64,000 nucleotides of DNA from Streptomyces sp. BA2 (GTDB lineage Bacteria > Actinomycetota > Actinomycetes > Streptomycetales > Streptomycetaceae), in NCBI RefSeq assembly GCF_009769735.1, contig NZ_WSRO01000002.1:3174001-3238000 (forward strand), written 5' to 3'. Numbering within the stretch: the stretch's first letter is position 1; each line of letters starts with the position of its first letter. The notes under the pieces are model-generated. The model was not told the origin of the DNA. It did not search any database and was given only the letters and a program-made list of their open reading frames with translations. Positions 43,596-51,746 of the stretch are shown here, in pieces. The position numbers and the translations under genes were made by a program.

Positions 43596-44642
43596 TCAGG
43601 CCAGGGAAACGATCATCTTGCCGGTGTTCTCGCCGCGCAGCATGCCGAGGAAGGCCTCCACGCCGTTCTCCACGCCCTCGACGAAGGTCTCGTCGTACTT
43701 GAGCTCACCGGAGCGGATCCACGCGCCGACCTCGGACACGAACTGCGGCTGCAGGTCCTCGTGGTCCCCGACGAGCACGCCCTGCAGACGCAGGCGCTTG
43801 CCGATGATCATGGCCATGTTGCGCGGGCCCGGCGTCGGCTCGGTGTCGTTGTAGCCCGCGATCATGCCGCAGATGGTGGCGCGGCCGTGCACGTTCATGC
43901 GGCTGATGGCCGCTTCGAGGTGCTCTCCGCCGACGTTGTCGAAGTAGACGTCGATGCCGTCGGGGGCCGCCTCCTTCAGCTGCTCCACGACCGGGCGCGG
44001 GTCCTTGTAGTTGAACGCGGCGTCGAAGCCGTACTCCTCCACGAGCTTCTTCACCTTCTCGTCCGAGCCCGCCGAGCCGATGACACGCGAGGCACCCTTG
44101 AGCCTGGCCATCTGGCCGACCTGGGAGCCGACCGCGCCCGCGGCGCCGGAGACGAACACCGCGTCGCCCTCCTTGAAGGAGGCGACCTCGAAGAGGCCCG
44201 CGTAGGCCGTCAGGCCGGTCATGCCGAGCACGCCGAGGTACGCCGACAGCGGCGCGGCCTGCGCGTCCACCTTGACGGCGTGCTTGGCGGGGACGGTCGC
44301 GTACTCGCGCCAGCCGGCAAAGTGCAGGACGTGGTCGCCCACCACGAGGCCCTCGGCGTTCGACGCGATGACCTCGCCGACCGCGCCGCCCTGCATGGGC
44401 TGGTCCAGCTGGAACGGCGGGGTGTACGACTTCACGTCGTTCATCCGGCCCCGCATGTACGGGTCCACGGAGAAGTGCAGGTTGCGGACCAGGACCTGGC
44501 CGTCGGCCGGGGCGGACACCGGGGTCTCGCGCAGCGCGAAGTCCTCCGGGACCGGCCAGCCGTGCGGGCGGCGCACGAGGTGCCACTCGCGGCTGACGGC
44601 GGGGAGCTTCTGGGACCCGGGGGCCTCGGGGGTGACGGACAT
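43596..44642 (-). CDS. NADP-dependent MDR oxidoreductase (CurA/leukotriene B4 dehydrogenase-like)
   Basis: A 348-residue zinc-independent medium-chain reductase that reduces carbon-carbon double bonds of alpha,beta-unsaturated ketones and aldehydes. SVDPYMRGRMND near the N-terminus is the family hallmark. The cofactor-binding motif is VSGAAGAVGSQVGQMA, followed by GSAGSDEKVKKL, with Lys/Tyr residues for NADP phosphate. The ATG at 44642 has AGGAGG eight bases upstream. The divergent MarR gene and two operator-like sites in the gap imply induction by reactive electrophiles or phenolics, as for similar pairs. Confidence 0.94.
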   Translation of the reverse strand: MSVTPEAPGSQKLPAVSREWHLVRRPHGWPVPEDFALRETPVSAPADGQVLVRNLHFSVDPYMRGRMNDVKSYTPPFQLDQPMQGGAVGEVIASNAEGLVVGDHVLHFAGWREYATVPAKHAVKVDAQAAPLSAYLGVLGMTGLTAYAGLFEVASFKEGDAVFVSGAAGAVGSQVGQMARLKGASRVIGSAGSDEKVKKLVEEYGFDAAFNYKDPRPVVEQLKEAAPDGIDVYFDNVGGEHLEAAISRMNVHGRATICGMIAGYNDTEPTPGPRNMAMIIGKRLRLQGVLVGDHEDLQPQFVSEVGAWIRSGELKYDETFVEGVENGVEAFLGMLRGENTGKMIVSLA

Positions 44643-44701
44643 GCGGGCGTCCTCCTCGTACTCAGGCTGCCGTTTCCAGCAGGCTGCTGTCTCGGAAATG
44701 C

Positions 44702-44750
44702 TTCACGTTGTGAAACAACCATGCTCCTACATATTTCATGATGTCAAGTA
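44702..44750. promoter_or_regulatory. MarR operators in the divergent promoter
   Basis: A perfect palindrome TTCAC-GTT-GTGAA (44702-44714) lies 60 bases before the oxidoreductase. A second, imperfect one, ATATTTCATGATGTCAAGTAT-like, spans about 44731-44750 and covers TTGACA (44742-44747, minus strand), the likely -35 of the oxidoreductase. The MarR -10 is TAGCCT (44757-44762). Confidence 0.7.
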
Positions 44751-44769
44751 TCGGGGTAGCCTGGAGCGC

Positions 44770-45219
44770 ATGGCCACCACCAGCTCCCGCACCCCGCGCA
44801 CGGACCCCCTGACGCTCGAAGTCGTCGAGCTCATCGGGACGGTCGTCGCGCGCTACCACGAGGAGTACGACGCCGCGGCGGGCAAGCACGCCCTCACCGG
44901 AGCGCAGGCACGCGTACTGGGTCTGTTGTCCCTCGAGCCGCTGCCCATGCGCCGGATAGCCCAGAAGATGAAGTGCGAGCCGTCGAACATCACGGGGATC
45001 ATCGACCGGCTCGAGGCGCGCGGTCTCGTCGAGCGGCGGCCCGACCCGGCCGACCGCCGCGTGAAGCTCGCGGCTCCGACGGAGGAGGGCCTGACGGTCG
45101 CCCGCAGCCTGCGCGAGTCCCTCGACTTCGCGCGGGAGCCGCTGGCCGAGCTCTCCCGCGAGGAGCGGCTCTCGCTGCGGGGGCTGCTGCGGAGGATGGT
45201 CGGCGAGGACGCGGGCTGA
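44770..45219 (+). CDS. MarR-family transcriptional regulator
   Basis: A 149-residue winged-helix repressor. The ATG at 44770 lies seven bases after TAGCCT, so the mRNA is probably leaderless. The DNA-binding part is ARVLGLLSLEPLPMRRIAQK, EPSNITGIIDRLEARGLVER and the wing RRPDPADRRVKLAA, all typical. There is one cysteine (MKCEPSN) just before the recognition helix, which could make it thiol-responsive, as in OhrR-type members; this is inference. It likely represses the divergent oxidoreductase gene and itself. Confidence 0.94.
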   Translation: MATTSSRTPRTDPLTLEVVELIGTVVARYHEEYDAAAGKHALTGAQARVLGLLSLEPLPMRRIAQKMKCEPSNITGIIDRLEARGLVERRPDPADRRVKLAAPTEEGLTVARSLRESLDFAREPLAELSREERLSLRGLLRRMVGEDAG

Positions 45220-45238
45220 CCGCTCGCTCACCTCAGGG

Positions 45239-45928
45239 CTACGTGCACCACCACAGGAACCGGTCGCACGTCTCCGAGGGCTCCGGCTCGGGCGTCGGAT
45301 CCGGCTGCCGCGTGGTCGGCGGGGGCGTGGGGCGCGTGGTCCCGGGGGTGTCCGGAGGGCTGTCCGGGGCATCCGGCGCGGAGGTCGTGGCCGGGGCGGC
45401 GGAGTCGGGGTCCTTGGCGGCCTCGTCCGTCTTCTCGCCGCCCTTCTTCTTGTCCTCGTCCTTCTTCGCCTCCTTGGACGCCTTGGCCTTCGCGGACGCC
45501 GAGGCCGAGGGATCGGCCGACGTGGCCGACGTGGACTCGGCGCCCGTCGCCGCGCCGCTGTCCGGGTCCGGCGACTTCCGTGACGCGGGCTCGCCCGCTG
45601 CCCCGTCCGGCGAGGCCGCGGCCGTCGGTTCGTCCGAGGGGCCCTCGATGCCGAGTTCGGCCAGGCTCAGGCCACCGGCCGCGAGCGCGAGCCCGGCGGT
45701 GATCAGCAGGATCTTGCGGCGTCTGCGCCGGTGCGCCCGGCGGCCGCGCTCCCGGCGGCGGCCCCTGGCGCGGGGCACCTCGTCGTCGTACGTGGGCTCG
45801 GAACCGCCCGGCTCGTCCGGCGCGCCGACCGCCTCCGCGTACTCACGGCAGGCTTCGGCCGGGGTTCCGCACCCCGGGCAGGCCAGGGCACCGTTGAGGT
45901 GCCTGTGGCACGGGTGGCAGTAGTCCAT
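45239..45928 (-). CDS. Zinc-ribbon membrane protein of the SCO2400 type
   Basis: A 229-residue protein starting MDYCHPCHRHLNGALACPGC: Cys4, Cys7, Cys17 and Cys20 form a zinc ribbon. A strongly basic segment (RARGRRRERGRRAHRRRRRK) leads into one transmembrane helix (about 73-90). The rest is a Ser/Pro/Ala/Lys/Asp-rich extracytoplasmic tail ending in CDRFLWWCT, where two cysteines may form a disulfide. The layout (cytoplasmic ribbon, one helix, disordered outside part) is like membrane sensors or anti-sigma partners, but no function is established. The start follows TAGCCT by nine bases. Homologues appear in most Streptomyces as I recall. Confidence 0.82.
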   Translation of the reverse strand: MDYCHPCHRHLNGALACPGCGTPAEACREYAEAVGAPDEPGGSEPTYDDEVPRARGRRRERGRRAHRRRRRKILLITAGLALAAGGLSLAELGIEGPSDEPTAAASPDGAAGEPASRKSPDPDSGAATGAESTSATSADPSASASAKAKASKEAKKDEDKKKGGEKTDEAAKDPDSAAPATTSAPDAPDSPPDTPGTTRPTPPPTTRQPDPTPEPEPSETCDRFLWWCT

Positions 45929-46065
45929 GAGGCATGGAGGCTAAGTGAGCCGCGGGGAACAGAGGAAGCCGCTGTCGTGAAGGTTGTGTGCGGAATCGAA
46001 TGTTCCAGCCGTGTCGGCTTCCCCTATGGGGCAAACCACCTGTTCCGCTCAGGACGCGGGCCCGC

Positions 46066-46914
46066 CTACCCGGCGAACGCCGCCTGTTCCACGCCCTGTC
46101 CGGCGTCCGGCAGCACGAGCACGGAGCCGGACAAAGGGTGCGGCGCCTCAAGTCCCGTACAGGCGGAAGTGATGTAGAGGTCGCGCAGTCCCGCGCCGCC
46201 GAACGCGCACGCGGTCGGGCGGACCACCGGCAGTTCGATCACCCGGTCCAGGGCGCCGGACGGGGTGTAGCGGCGGATGGCTGCGCCGTCCCACAGGGCG
46301 ACCCAGACGCAGCCATCGGCGTCGACGGTGAGGCCGTCGGGGTATCCGGCGTCGGGCTCGAAGGTGGCGAACGGCCGCCTGGCTGCCGGGAGTTGGCCCT
46401 CATCCATGTCCAGTACGTCGATGCGCCGCGTCAGGGTGTCGATGTAGTACATGGAGCGGCCGTCCGGGCTCCACCCGACGCCGTTGCTGACGGACACGTC
46501 GTCGAGGACCTCGGTGACGGTGCCGTCGCCGGTCAGGCGGATGAGGTTGCCGCCGCCCTCCCCCTCGTCGTAGCGCATCGTGCCCGCCCAGAGCGCTCCG
46601 TCGGGGGCGACCGCGGCGTCGTTGCCCCGGCGGCCCGGCACGACCTCCCGGTGCAGCCAGCGGAAGGCGCCTCCGTCGGCCATGGAGTCGTAGAGGCCCA
46701 CGCCGTCCCGGAGGTTGACCACCAGGCCGCCGCCCGCGCGCGGTTTCGCGGCGCCGACGTGCTGCTCGGTGACCAGGACCGAGCGGTGCCCGGTCGACGG
46801 GTCGTACGTGTGGACGCGTGAGCTCAGGATGTCGACCCAGATCAGCCGCTGGGCGGCGTGGTCCCAGGTGGGGCCCTCGCCGAGTGCTGCCTGCGCGCGT
46901 ACCGCTATGTCCAT
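46066..46914 (-). CDS. SMP-30/gluconolactonase-family lactonase
   Basis: A 282-residue six-bladed beta-propeller enzyme that hydrolyses sugar or other lactones with a divalent metal. LGEGPTWDHAAQRLIWVDI contains the metal-ligand Glu. NDAAVAPDGALWAGTMRY supplies Asn/Asp and VSNGVGWSPDGRSMYYIDT the second Asn. PDGLTVDADGCVWVALW supplies the Asp. The ATG at 46914 is six bases after TAGCCT. No sugar catabolic genes are adjacent, so the physiological lactone is unknown. Confidence 0.94.
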   Translation of the reverse strand: MDIAVRAQAALGEGPTWDHAAQRLIWVDILSSRVHTYDPSTGHRSVLVTEQHVGAAKPRAGGGLVVNLRDGVGLYDSMADGGAFRWLHREVVPGRRGNDAAVAPDGALWAGTMRYDEGEGGGNLIRLTGDGTVTEVLDDVSVSNGVGWSPDGRSMYYIDTLTRRIDVLDMDEGQLPAARRPFATFEPDAGYPDGLTVDADGCVWVALWDGAAIRRYTPSGALDRVIELPVVRPTACAFGGAGLRDLYITSACTGLEAPHPLSGSVLVLPDAGQGVEQAAFAG

Positions 46915-46953
46915 TGCGGCAGGCTACCCGTACGGCTGTCCGAACGCCCCCGG

Positions 46954-48267
46954 TCAGCCCACCCGTCCCAGCTCTCCTCTCAACCGCCGCGCCCTGAGCA
47001 CCAGTTCCAGCTCGAAGCGGCGGTCCGGGTCGTCGACCTCGTCGCCCCACAGTTCCCTGATCTGACGCAGGCGGTAGCGCACCGTCTGCGGATGCACCCC
47101 GAGCCGTGCCGCGACCTCCGGCGCGCCGCCCCGCGTCTCCAGCCAGGCGAGCAGCGTCTCGGCGAGGCGGCGGCCGTGCGCGGGCCCGCAGTGCGCGAGC
47201 GGAGCGAGGCAGCGGCGGGCCAAGTCCTCGATGAGCTCCTCGGGCTGGAGCAGGACCAGGGCTTCGGTGTGCTCGGTGCAGTGCAGGACCTCGCCCGAGG
47301 GCAGCAGTCCGCGTTCCATCAGGCGGACCGCGGCCTCCGCCCAGCGCAGCGACTTCGCGGCGTCGGCGAGCGGCACGGGCGGGCCGATCGCGCCGGACCA
47401 GCCGGCCATGGCGCGCCGCAGCAGTTCGGGACGGCCCGCGGCGTCCGGGTCGGGGACGACCATGCGGGGCTGTTCGGTCTCCATGTCGAGCAGGACGCCC
47501 TGCCCGACGGCGGGCGCCACGGCTTCCCGCGCGGGGCGAAGCAGGACGCCGACGGCTACCCGCTCGGGCAGCTGCCAGCCGACGCGGGCGGCCCGTTCGT
47601 CGAGTGCGCTGCGGGCGGCGGGCCGGCCTGGCGCGGAGCGCGAGCCGGAGCTGTGGCCGAAATCGGTCGGCGCGTCCGCCCCGGGGTCCCCGCGCCGCTC
47701 GGAGAGCAGCAGCTCCATCAGCTTCCGTTGCAGACGCAGGCGCTCACCGGCCTGCCGGGCCGCGGCCTCGGCGTATCCGCGGACGGACTGGTCGACAAGG
47801 CCGTCCAGATACTCGAAGCCCGACTCGGCGAGTTCGTACATGGCCGGTGGCGGGATCTCGATCTGCTGGCCTATCTCGGCCAGGCGGCGCCAGGCGAGCC
47901 GTACGCCGAGGCGGTAGATCGCCTGGAGCGAGTCGAGGCTGCGGCCGTGCAGGCCCTCGCCCCTGCCGAACTCCTGGAAGACCTCCAGGGGGTAGCAGGG
48001 GCGCCCACCCTCGGCGGCCGCGATCTGCTGGACGAACCCCTCCAGAGCGCGGCGTATACCGATGAGTGCCATGGGTTCGCCCGAGTCGTCGAGGACGACG
48101 GGCAGGCCGGGGTACTCGGCGCGGATCTCCCGCAGGATGTCCTGGGCGAGGGCGGGCACTTCGTCCAGGGCGAGCGCGGCGAACTGCCGCACCTGTATGG
48201 GAGGCACGTCGCGCCAGGCCGAGCGGACGGACAGCGAACCCTGGCTCTCGGTCACGGGCACGGTCAC
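46954..48267 (-). CDS. PucR/CdaR-family transcriptional regulator
   Basis: A 437-residue regulator with the C-terminal PucR HTH (GGAPEVAARLGVHPQTVRYR, LRQIRELWGD). The N-terminal two thirds contain a RsbR/CdaR-like region (LQAIYRLGVRLAWRRLAEIG). The GTG start at 48267 directly follows the stop of the small membrane protein (TGA then GTG with no base between), so the two are translationally coupled on the minus strand. The nearest target could be its own operon. It resembles FasR only in the C-terminal HTH type; the effector is unknown. Confidence 0.9.
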   Translation of the reverse strand: MTVPVTESQGSLSVRSAWRDVPPIQVRQFAALALDEVPALAQDILREIRAEYPGLPVVLDDSGEPMALIGIRRALEGFVQQIAAAEGGRPCYPLEVFQEFGRGEGLHGRSLDSLQAIYRLGVRLAWRRLAEIGQQIEIPPPAMYELAESGFEYLDGLVDQSVRGYAEAAARQAGERLRLQRKLMELLLSERRGDPGADAPTDFGHSSGSRSAPGRPAARSALDERAARVGWQLPERVAVGVLLRPAREAVAPAVGQGVLLDMETEQPRMVVPDPDAAGRPELLRRAMAGWSGAIGPPVPLADAAKSLRWAEAAVRLMERGLLPSGEVLHCTEHTEALVLLQPEELIEDLARRCLAPLAHCGPAHGRRLAETLLAWLETRGGAPEVAARLGVHPQTVRYRLRQIRELWGDEVDDPDRRFELELVLRARRLRGELGRVG

Positions 48268-48420
48268 TCACTGTCCCCGAGGGGCAGTCTCGTAGTGCAC
48301 GAGGGGAGTGTTGGGTTGCTCCGGGGTCGCGTTCAGGAGCGCGACGATGCCGAACGCGGCGGCCACGGCGAGTGCCGCGGCGGCTACGACGGTCAGACCA
48401 GCGGCAAGCAATCGGTGCAT
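48268..48420 (-). CDS. Small single-pass membrane protein coupled to the PucR regulator
   Basis: A 50-residue protein: MHRLLAAGLTVVAAAAL start, one Ala/Val-rich transmembrane helix (about residues 5-29), and a short polar C-terminus ending HYETAPRGQ. GAGAGG lies about 11 bases before the ATG at 48420. Its TGA abuts the regulator's GTG. The coupling suggests that it is a real gene and may have a role in sensing or anchoring for the regulator, though no function is known. I do not recognise the family. Confidence 0.65.
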   Translation of the reverse strand: MHRLLAAGLTVVAAAALAVAAAFGIVALLNATPEQPNTPLVHYETAPRGQ

Positions 48421-48529
48421 GTCAGGGTCAGCCTCTCTGCTGGAGGTCGTCCCCACCCAGGTCGCGCGGATGGCGCTCGCACAGTCCTTTACCGGCCCCG
48501 TCCGGTAGGTGCACAGTTTCATCAACGCA

Positions 48530-48559
48530 TTGACACTTAGTCAAGGGTCCGCCTAGCGT
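48530..48559 (+). promoter_or_regulatory. Promoter of the DUF3068 gene with a palindrome over the -35
   Basis: The -35 is TTGACA (48530-48535), the spacer is 18 bp and the -10 is TAGCGT (48554-48559). The palindrome TTGAC-ACTTA-GTCAA (48530-48544) covers the -35 and suggests control by a repressor. It is the best promoter in this part of the window and may drive the whole glycan-type cluster. Confidence 0.75.
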
Positions 48560-48609
48560 TCCGGCCCCTACGGCTCGGTAACACTTCTCACCCGCCCCAG
48601 GAGTGCCGG

Positions 48610-49644
48610 ATGCGCCGCACAGCCTCGCCCCTCTCGCTGATCCTCCTCGGACTCGGCGTTTTTCTGCTCGTCCTGGCCCCGATGCTCGCGTGGTACGTCG
48701 AGCCGCGCGCGAAACGCACGCCCGTCGACATCGACACCATCACCGTTTTCAAGGGCAAAGGCAGCTATTTCGACACCGAGAAGATCAAGACGGTGCACGA
48801 CAAGAACCTCACGGTCACGCGCCAGGTGCGCGGCGACGTGGACGACAGCAACAGCGACCACGCGGTCTGGGACGTGGTCACGTCCGTCGACCCGGACAAG
48901 TCCCTGCCGGCTTCGGACCCGCACGATTCGCTCCAGTTCACGACGGAGCGCTGGGTCACCGACCGCGAGACGAACAAGCCGGTGCACTGCTGCGACGAGA
49001 AGCCGTACTTCGAGGGTGAGGCCTACCTCAAGTTCCCCTTCGACGTCGAGAAGCGCTCCTACACCTGGTGGGACAACACCCTCGGCGCCACCGTCCCGCT
49101 GACCTTCCGCGGCACGAAGAAGATCCAGGGCTACGAGGGCTACCGCTTCACCGCCAAGGTGAAGCCCGCCAAGACCGGGACCCGTCTGGTGCCCGGCCGC
49201 CTGGTGGGGCAGCCCAAGCGCAGCAACGTCCTCGCCGAGGAGTGGTACGCCAACCACGGCGTCGAGCTGGTCGCCGACAAGCGCACGGGCCGGATCATCT
49301 ACGCGGCGATCGGCCCCCGCAAGACGCTGCGCGCGCCCGGCTCGGACAAGGACGCGACGGTGCTGCTCGACAGCGAGCGCATCGCGTTCACGACCAAGAC
49401 GCAGAAGGCGCAGGTCGAGCTCGCCGACGACGACAGCAGCCGGCTGAAGCTGGTGGGCGAGACGCTGCCGGTGGGGACGGGTGTGCTGGGTGCGCTGCTC
49501 GCCATCGCGGGAGGCGTACTCGTCGTACGCGGACGACGGTCCGACAAGGGGGCGCAAGGGCCCGGAGGGCCGGGTTCCGCGGCGGAGCCGAGCGGTCCGC
49601 ATAGCGGTACGTCGCCAACCGCGCTGCAACCCACCACGATGTGA
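48610..49644 (+). CDS. DUF3068 membrane-anchored extracytoplasmic protein
   Basis: A 344-residue protein with an N-terminal helix (LSLILLGLGVFLLVLAPMLAW), a large extracytoplasmic domain and a C-terminal helix (VLGALLAIAGGVLVVRGRR), then a short cytoplasmic tail. This layout and the opening after the first helix (YVEPRAKRTPVDIDTITVF) match DUF3068. It contains a vicinal Cys pair (VHCCDEKPYF). AGGAG lies before the ATG. The mycobacterial member (Rv0227c, from memory) is an essential membrane protein encoded beside a glycosyltransferase and a methyltransferase like those that follow here. The molecular function is unknown. Confidence 0.92.
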   Translation: MRRTASPLSLILLGLGVFLLVLAPMLAWYVEPRAKRTPVDIDTITVFKGKGSYFDTEKIKTVHDKNLTVTRQVRGDVDDSNSDHAVWDVVTSVDPDKSLPASDPHDSLQFTTERWVTDRETNKPVHCCDEKPYFEGEAYLKFPFDVEKRSYTWWDNTLGATVPLTFRGTKKIQGYEGYRFTAKVKPAKTGTRLVPGRLVGQPKRSNVLAEEWYANHGVELVADKRTGRIIYAAIGPRKTLRAPGSDKDATVLLDSERIAFTTKTQKAQVELADDDSSRLKLVGETLPVGTGVLGALLAIAGGVLVVRGRRSDKGAQGPGGPGSAAEPSGPHSGTSPTALQPTTM

Positions 49645-49863
49645 TGAGACGTCAGCTGTTGAAACCCCGAAAGTTGTCACTTCGGTGAGTAGCGGGGTCG
49701 AACACGGCGGCGAAAACTAACGACCCCACCCGAGCACAGTCCCCGCACCGCCCCCGCACCACCCCCGCACAGTCAGAGCACAGCACCTCCGTAAGCGACC
49801 CCGAACGGTGCAACCCCCCTATAGCGACCTCACGGTTCCGCACCCTGACGAGTTGGAGCACGC
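49645..49863. other. Intergenic region between DUF3068 and the glycosyltransferase
   Basis: These 219 bases hold repeated CCCCCGCAC blocks (near 49745-49770), a short hairpin TCACTTCGGTGA, and a TATAGC box (49822-49827) that may be a second promoter. The GGAGCACGC ribosome site precedes the next ATG. No small gene is supported. Confidence 0.55.
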
Positions 49864-51030
49864 ATGCCCCAGCACGTGCCTTCTCCGCTGCGCGCCGCAA
49901 CCCCGCGGGTCGCGCAACGGCTACCGGCACCTCCCCCGCAGCCGCGCCGGATCGTATTCCTCGCCCGCCGCGACCTCGCGAACCCGGCCGCGGGTGGATC
50001 CGAACTGCTCGTCGACCGTCTTGCCGACGGCCTGAGCAAGCTCGGCCATCAGGTCACCCTCCTGTGCGGGGGCCCTGCCGCCTTCCGCGACTACCGCGTC
50101 GTCTCGGCGGGCGGTGACCTCGGGCACTATCTGCGCTCGCGGTCCGCCTTCACCCGGCAGGTCGGCGACTGCGACCTCCTTGTCGAGGTCTGCAACGGCA
50201 TGCCGTACCTGGCGCCGCTGTGGCACCGCGGTCCCACGCTGTGCCTGGTCAACCACGTCCACACCGATCTGTGGGGGATGCGCTTCCAGGGTGCGCTCGC
50301 CCCCGCGGCCCGGCTCGGCCGAAGACTCGAACACTGGTCGCTCTCCGGTGCCCAGCGCGGCAACCTCCTGGTGGCCGTATCGCCGTCGACGGCCTCCGCC
50401 CTGCGCGCGATAGGCGTCGAGCGTGAGCGAATACGCATAGTCCACAACGGGGTCGAGGAGCCCGGCCCGCTCCACCCCCGCTCCGACGAGCCGATGTTCC
50501 TGGCGATGGGACGGCTCGTCGAGTACAAGCGCATCGACCTGCTCCTTCGCCTCTGGGAGCGGGTCAGGCCCGTCACCGGCGGACGCCTGGTGATCGTGGG
50601 CGACGGACCCGAGCGCGAGCGGCTGCAACAGATCGCCGGGCCCGGCGTCGAGTTCAAGGGCCATGTCTCCGAGGCCGAGAAGCACCGGCTGCTCTGCGAG
50701 GCGTGGATGCTCCTTCACCCCTCCGCAGTCGAGGGCTGGGGCCTGGTCATCACCGAGGCGGCGACCCGCTCGACCCCGGCGATCGGCTTCGACGTACCGG
50801 GCGTACGTGACTCCATCGAGGACGGCGTGACGGGGCTGCTGGCCCGCGGCGAGAGTTCCTTCGCCGCCGCCTGGTGCACCTTGGCGCTGAGCGCCGAGCG
50901 CCGCAGGGGCCTCGGCAAGGCCGCCGGTGAGCGGGCCACCAGCTACCGGTGGGCCAATTCCGTACGCGAGTTCCAGGCGGTGGCCTCCGAGGCGATCGTC
51001 TCGCACCAGACAGCCCAGGGGTCCGCGTGA
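49864..51030 (+). CDS. GT4-family glycosyltransferase
   Basis: A 388-residue GT-B fold retaining glycosyltransferase, cytoplasmic side. The N-terminal half starts IVFLARRDLANPAAGGSELL with the acceptor loop. The donor-binding half holds VHNGVEEPG, FLAMGRLVEYKRIDLLLRLW, LVIVGDGPERERLQ and the E-X7-E motif in HPSAVEGWGLVITEAATRST. It probably transfers a sugar from a nucleotide donor to a lipid-linked or small acceptor. It shares the mycobacterial neighbourhood of DUF3068 (Rv0225 type, from memory). It is the first of a tightly overlapped run; its stop overlaps the methyltransferase start (GTGA). Confidence 0.93.
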   Translation: MPQHVPSPLRAATPRVAQRLPAPPPQPRRIVFLARRDLANPAAGGSELLVDRLADGLSKLGHQVTLLCGGPAAFRDYRVVSAGGDLGHYLRSRSAFTRQVGDCDLLVEVCNGMPYLAPLWHRGPTLCLVNHVHTDLWGMRFQGALAPAARLGRRLEHWSLSGAQRGNLLVAVSPSTASALRAIGVERERIRIVHNGVEEPGPLHPRSDEPMFLAMGRLVEYKRIDLLLRLWERVRPVTGGRLVIVGDGPERERLQQIAGPGVEFKGHVSEAEKHRLLCEAWMLLHPSAVEGWGLVITEAATRSTPAIGFDVPGVRDSIEDGVTGLLARGESSFAAAWCTLALSAERRRGLGKAAGERATSYRWANSVREFQAVASEAIVSHQTAQGSA

Positions 51031-51746
51031 AGGATCCGTCCCTGCGCCGTTCCGTCACCCTCTTCCGGGCCTTCCTGCGCGAGCAGCAAGAGCCCGAGCG
51101 GTGTTACACCCTGCTCGCCCGTGACGCCGCCGACCAGGTCGAGGCCTATGGACCGGTCAAGGGCCGTGTCGTCGTCGATGTCGGCGGCGGCGGTGGCTAT
51201 TTCACCGAGGAGTTCCGGCGGCGCGGCGCGCAGAGTTTCCTCTTCGAGCCGGACCCGGCCGAACTGGGCGCCAAGCCGCCGGAGGGCTCCGTCGTCGCCG
51301 ACGGGTATCTCCTCCCGCTGGCGGACGGCGTCGCCGATGTCACGTTCTCCTCCAACGTCCTCGAGCACGTGGACGATCCGCAGACGTTCCTCAGCGAGAT
51401 GGTGCGGGTGACCAGGCCCGGCGGGCTGATCTATGTCTCCTTCACCAACTGGTACTCGCCGTGGGGCGGCCACGAGTGGGCGCCCTGGCACTACCTGGGC
51501 GGCGCCCGTGGGCGCGCCCGCTATGAACGACGTACAGGCAAGGCAGCCAAACACACGCTCGGCGAGAACCTCTTCGCTCACCACGTCGGCCCGACCCTGC
51601 GCCAAGTGCGGGCGAGGGGCGACGTGTCCGTCGTGTCCGCGCGGTCCCGCTACTGGCCGTTCCTGGCCAGTGGCATCACCAAAGTGCCGGGTGTACGCGA
51701 GTTCGCCACCTGGAATCTCCTTCTCATCCTCAGGCGGTGTCCATGA
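51027..51746 (+). CDS. Class I SAM methyltransferase in the glycan cluster (first)
   Basis: A 239-residue methyltransferase. The SAM motif I is VVVDVGGGGGYFTEEF, motif II acidic residue in LFEPDPAE, and motif IV/VI FSSNVLEHVDDPQTF with VTRPGGLIYVSFTNWYSPWG. The last block is usual for lipid-linked or glycan methyltransferases. It starts with GTG overlapping the GT4 stop and ends overlapping the AftD-like gene (ATGA), so the three proteins are made together. The methylated position is unknown. Confidence 0.92.
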   Translation: MKDPSLRRSVTLFRAFLREQQEPERCYTLLARDAADQVEAYGPVKGRVVVDVGGGGGYFTEEFRRRGAQSFLFEPDPAELGAKPPEGSVVADGYLLPLADGVADVTFSSNVLEHVDDPQTFLSEMVRVTRPGGLIYVSFTNWYSPWGGHEWAPWHYLGGARGRARYERRTGKAAKHTLGENLFAHHVGPTLRQVRARGDVSVVSARSRYWPFLASGITKVPGVREFATWNLLLILRRCP

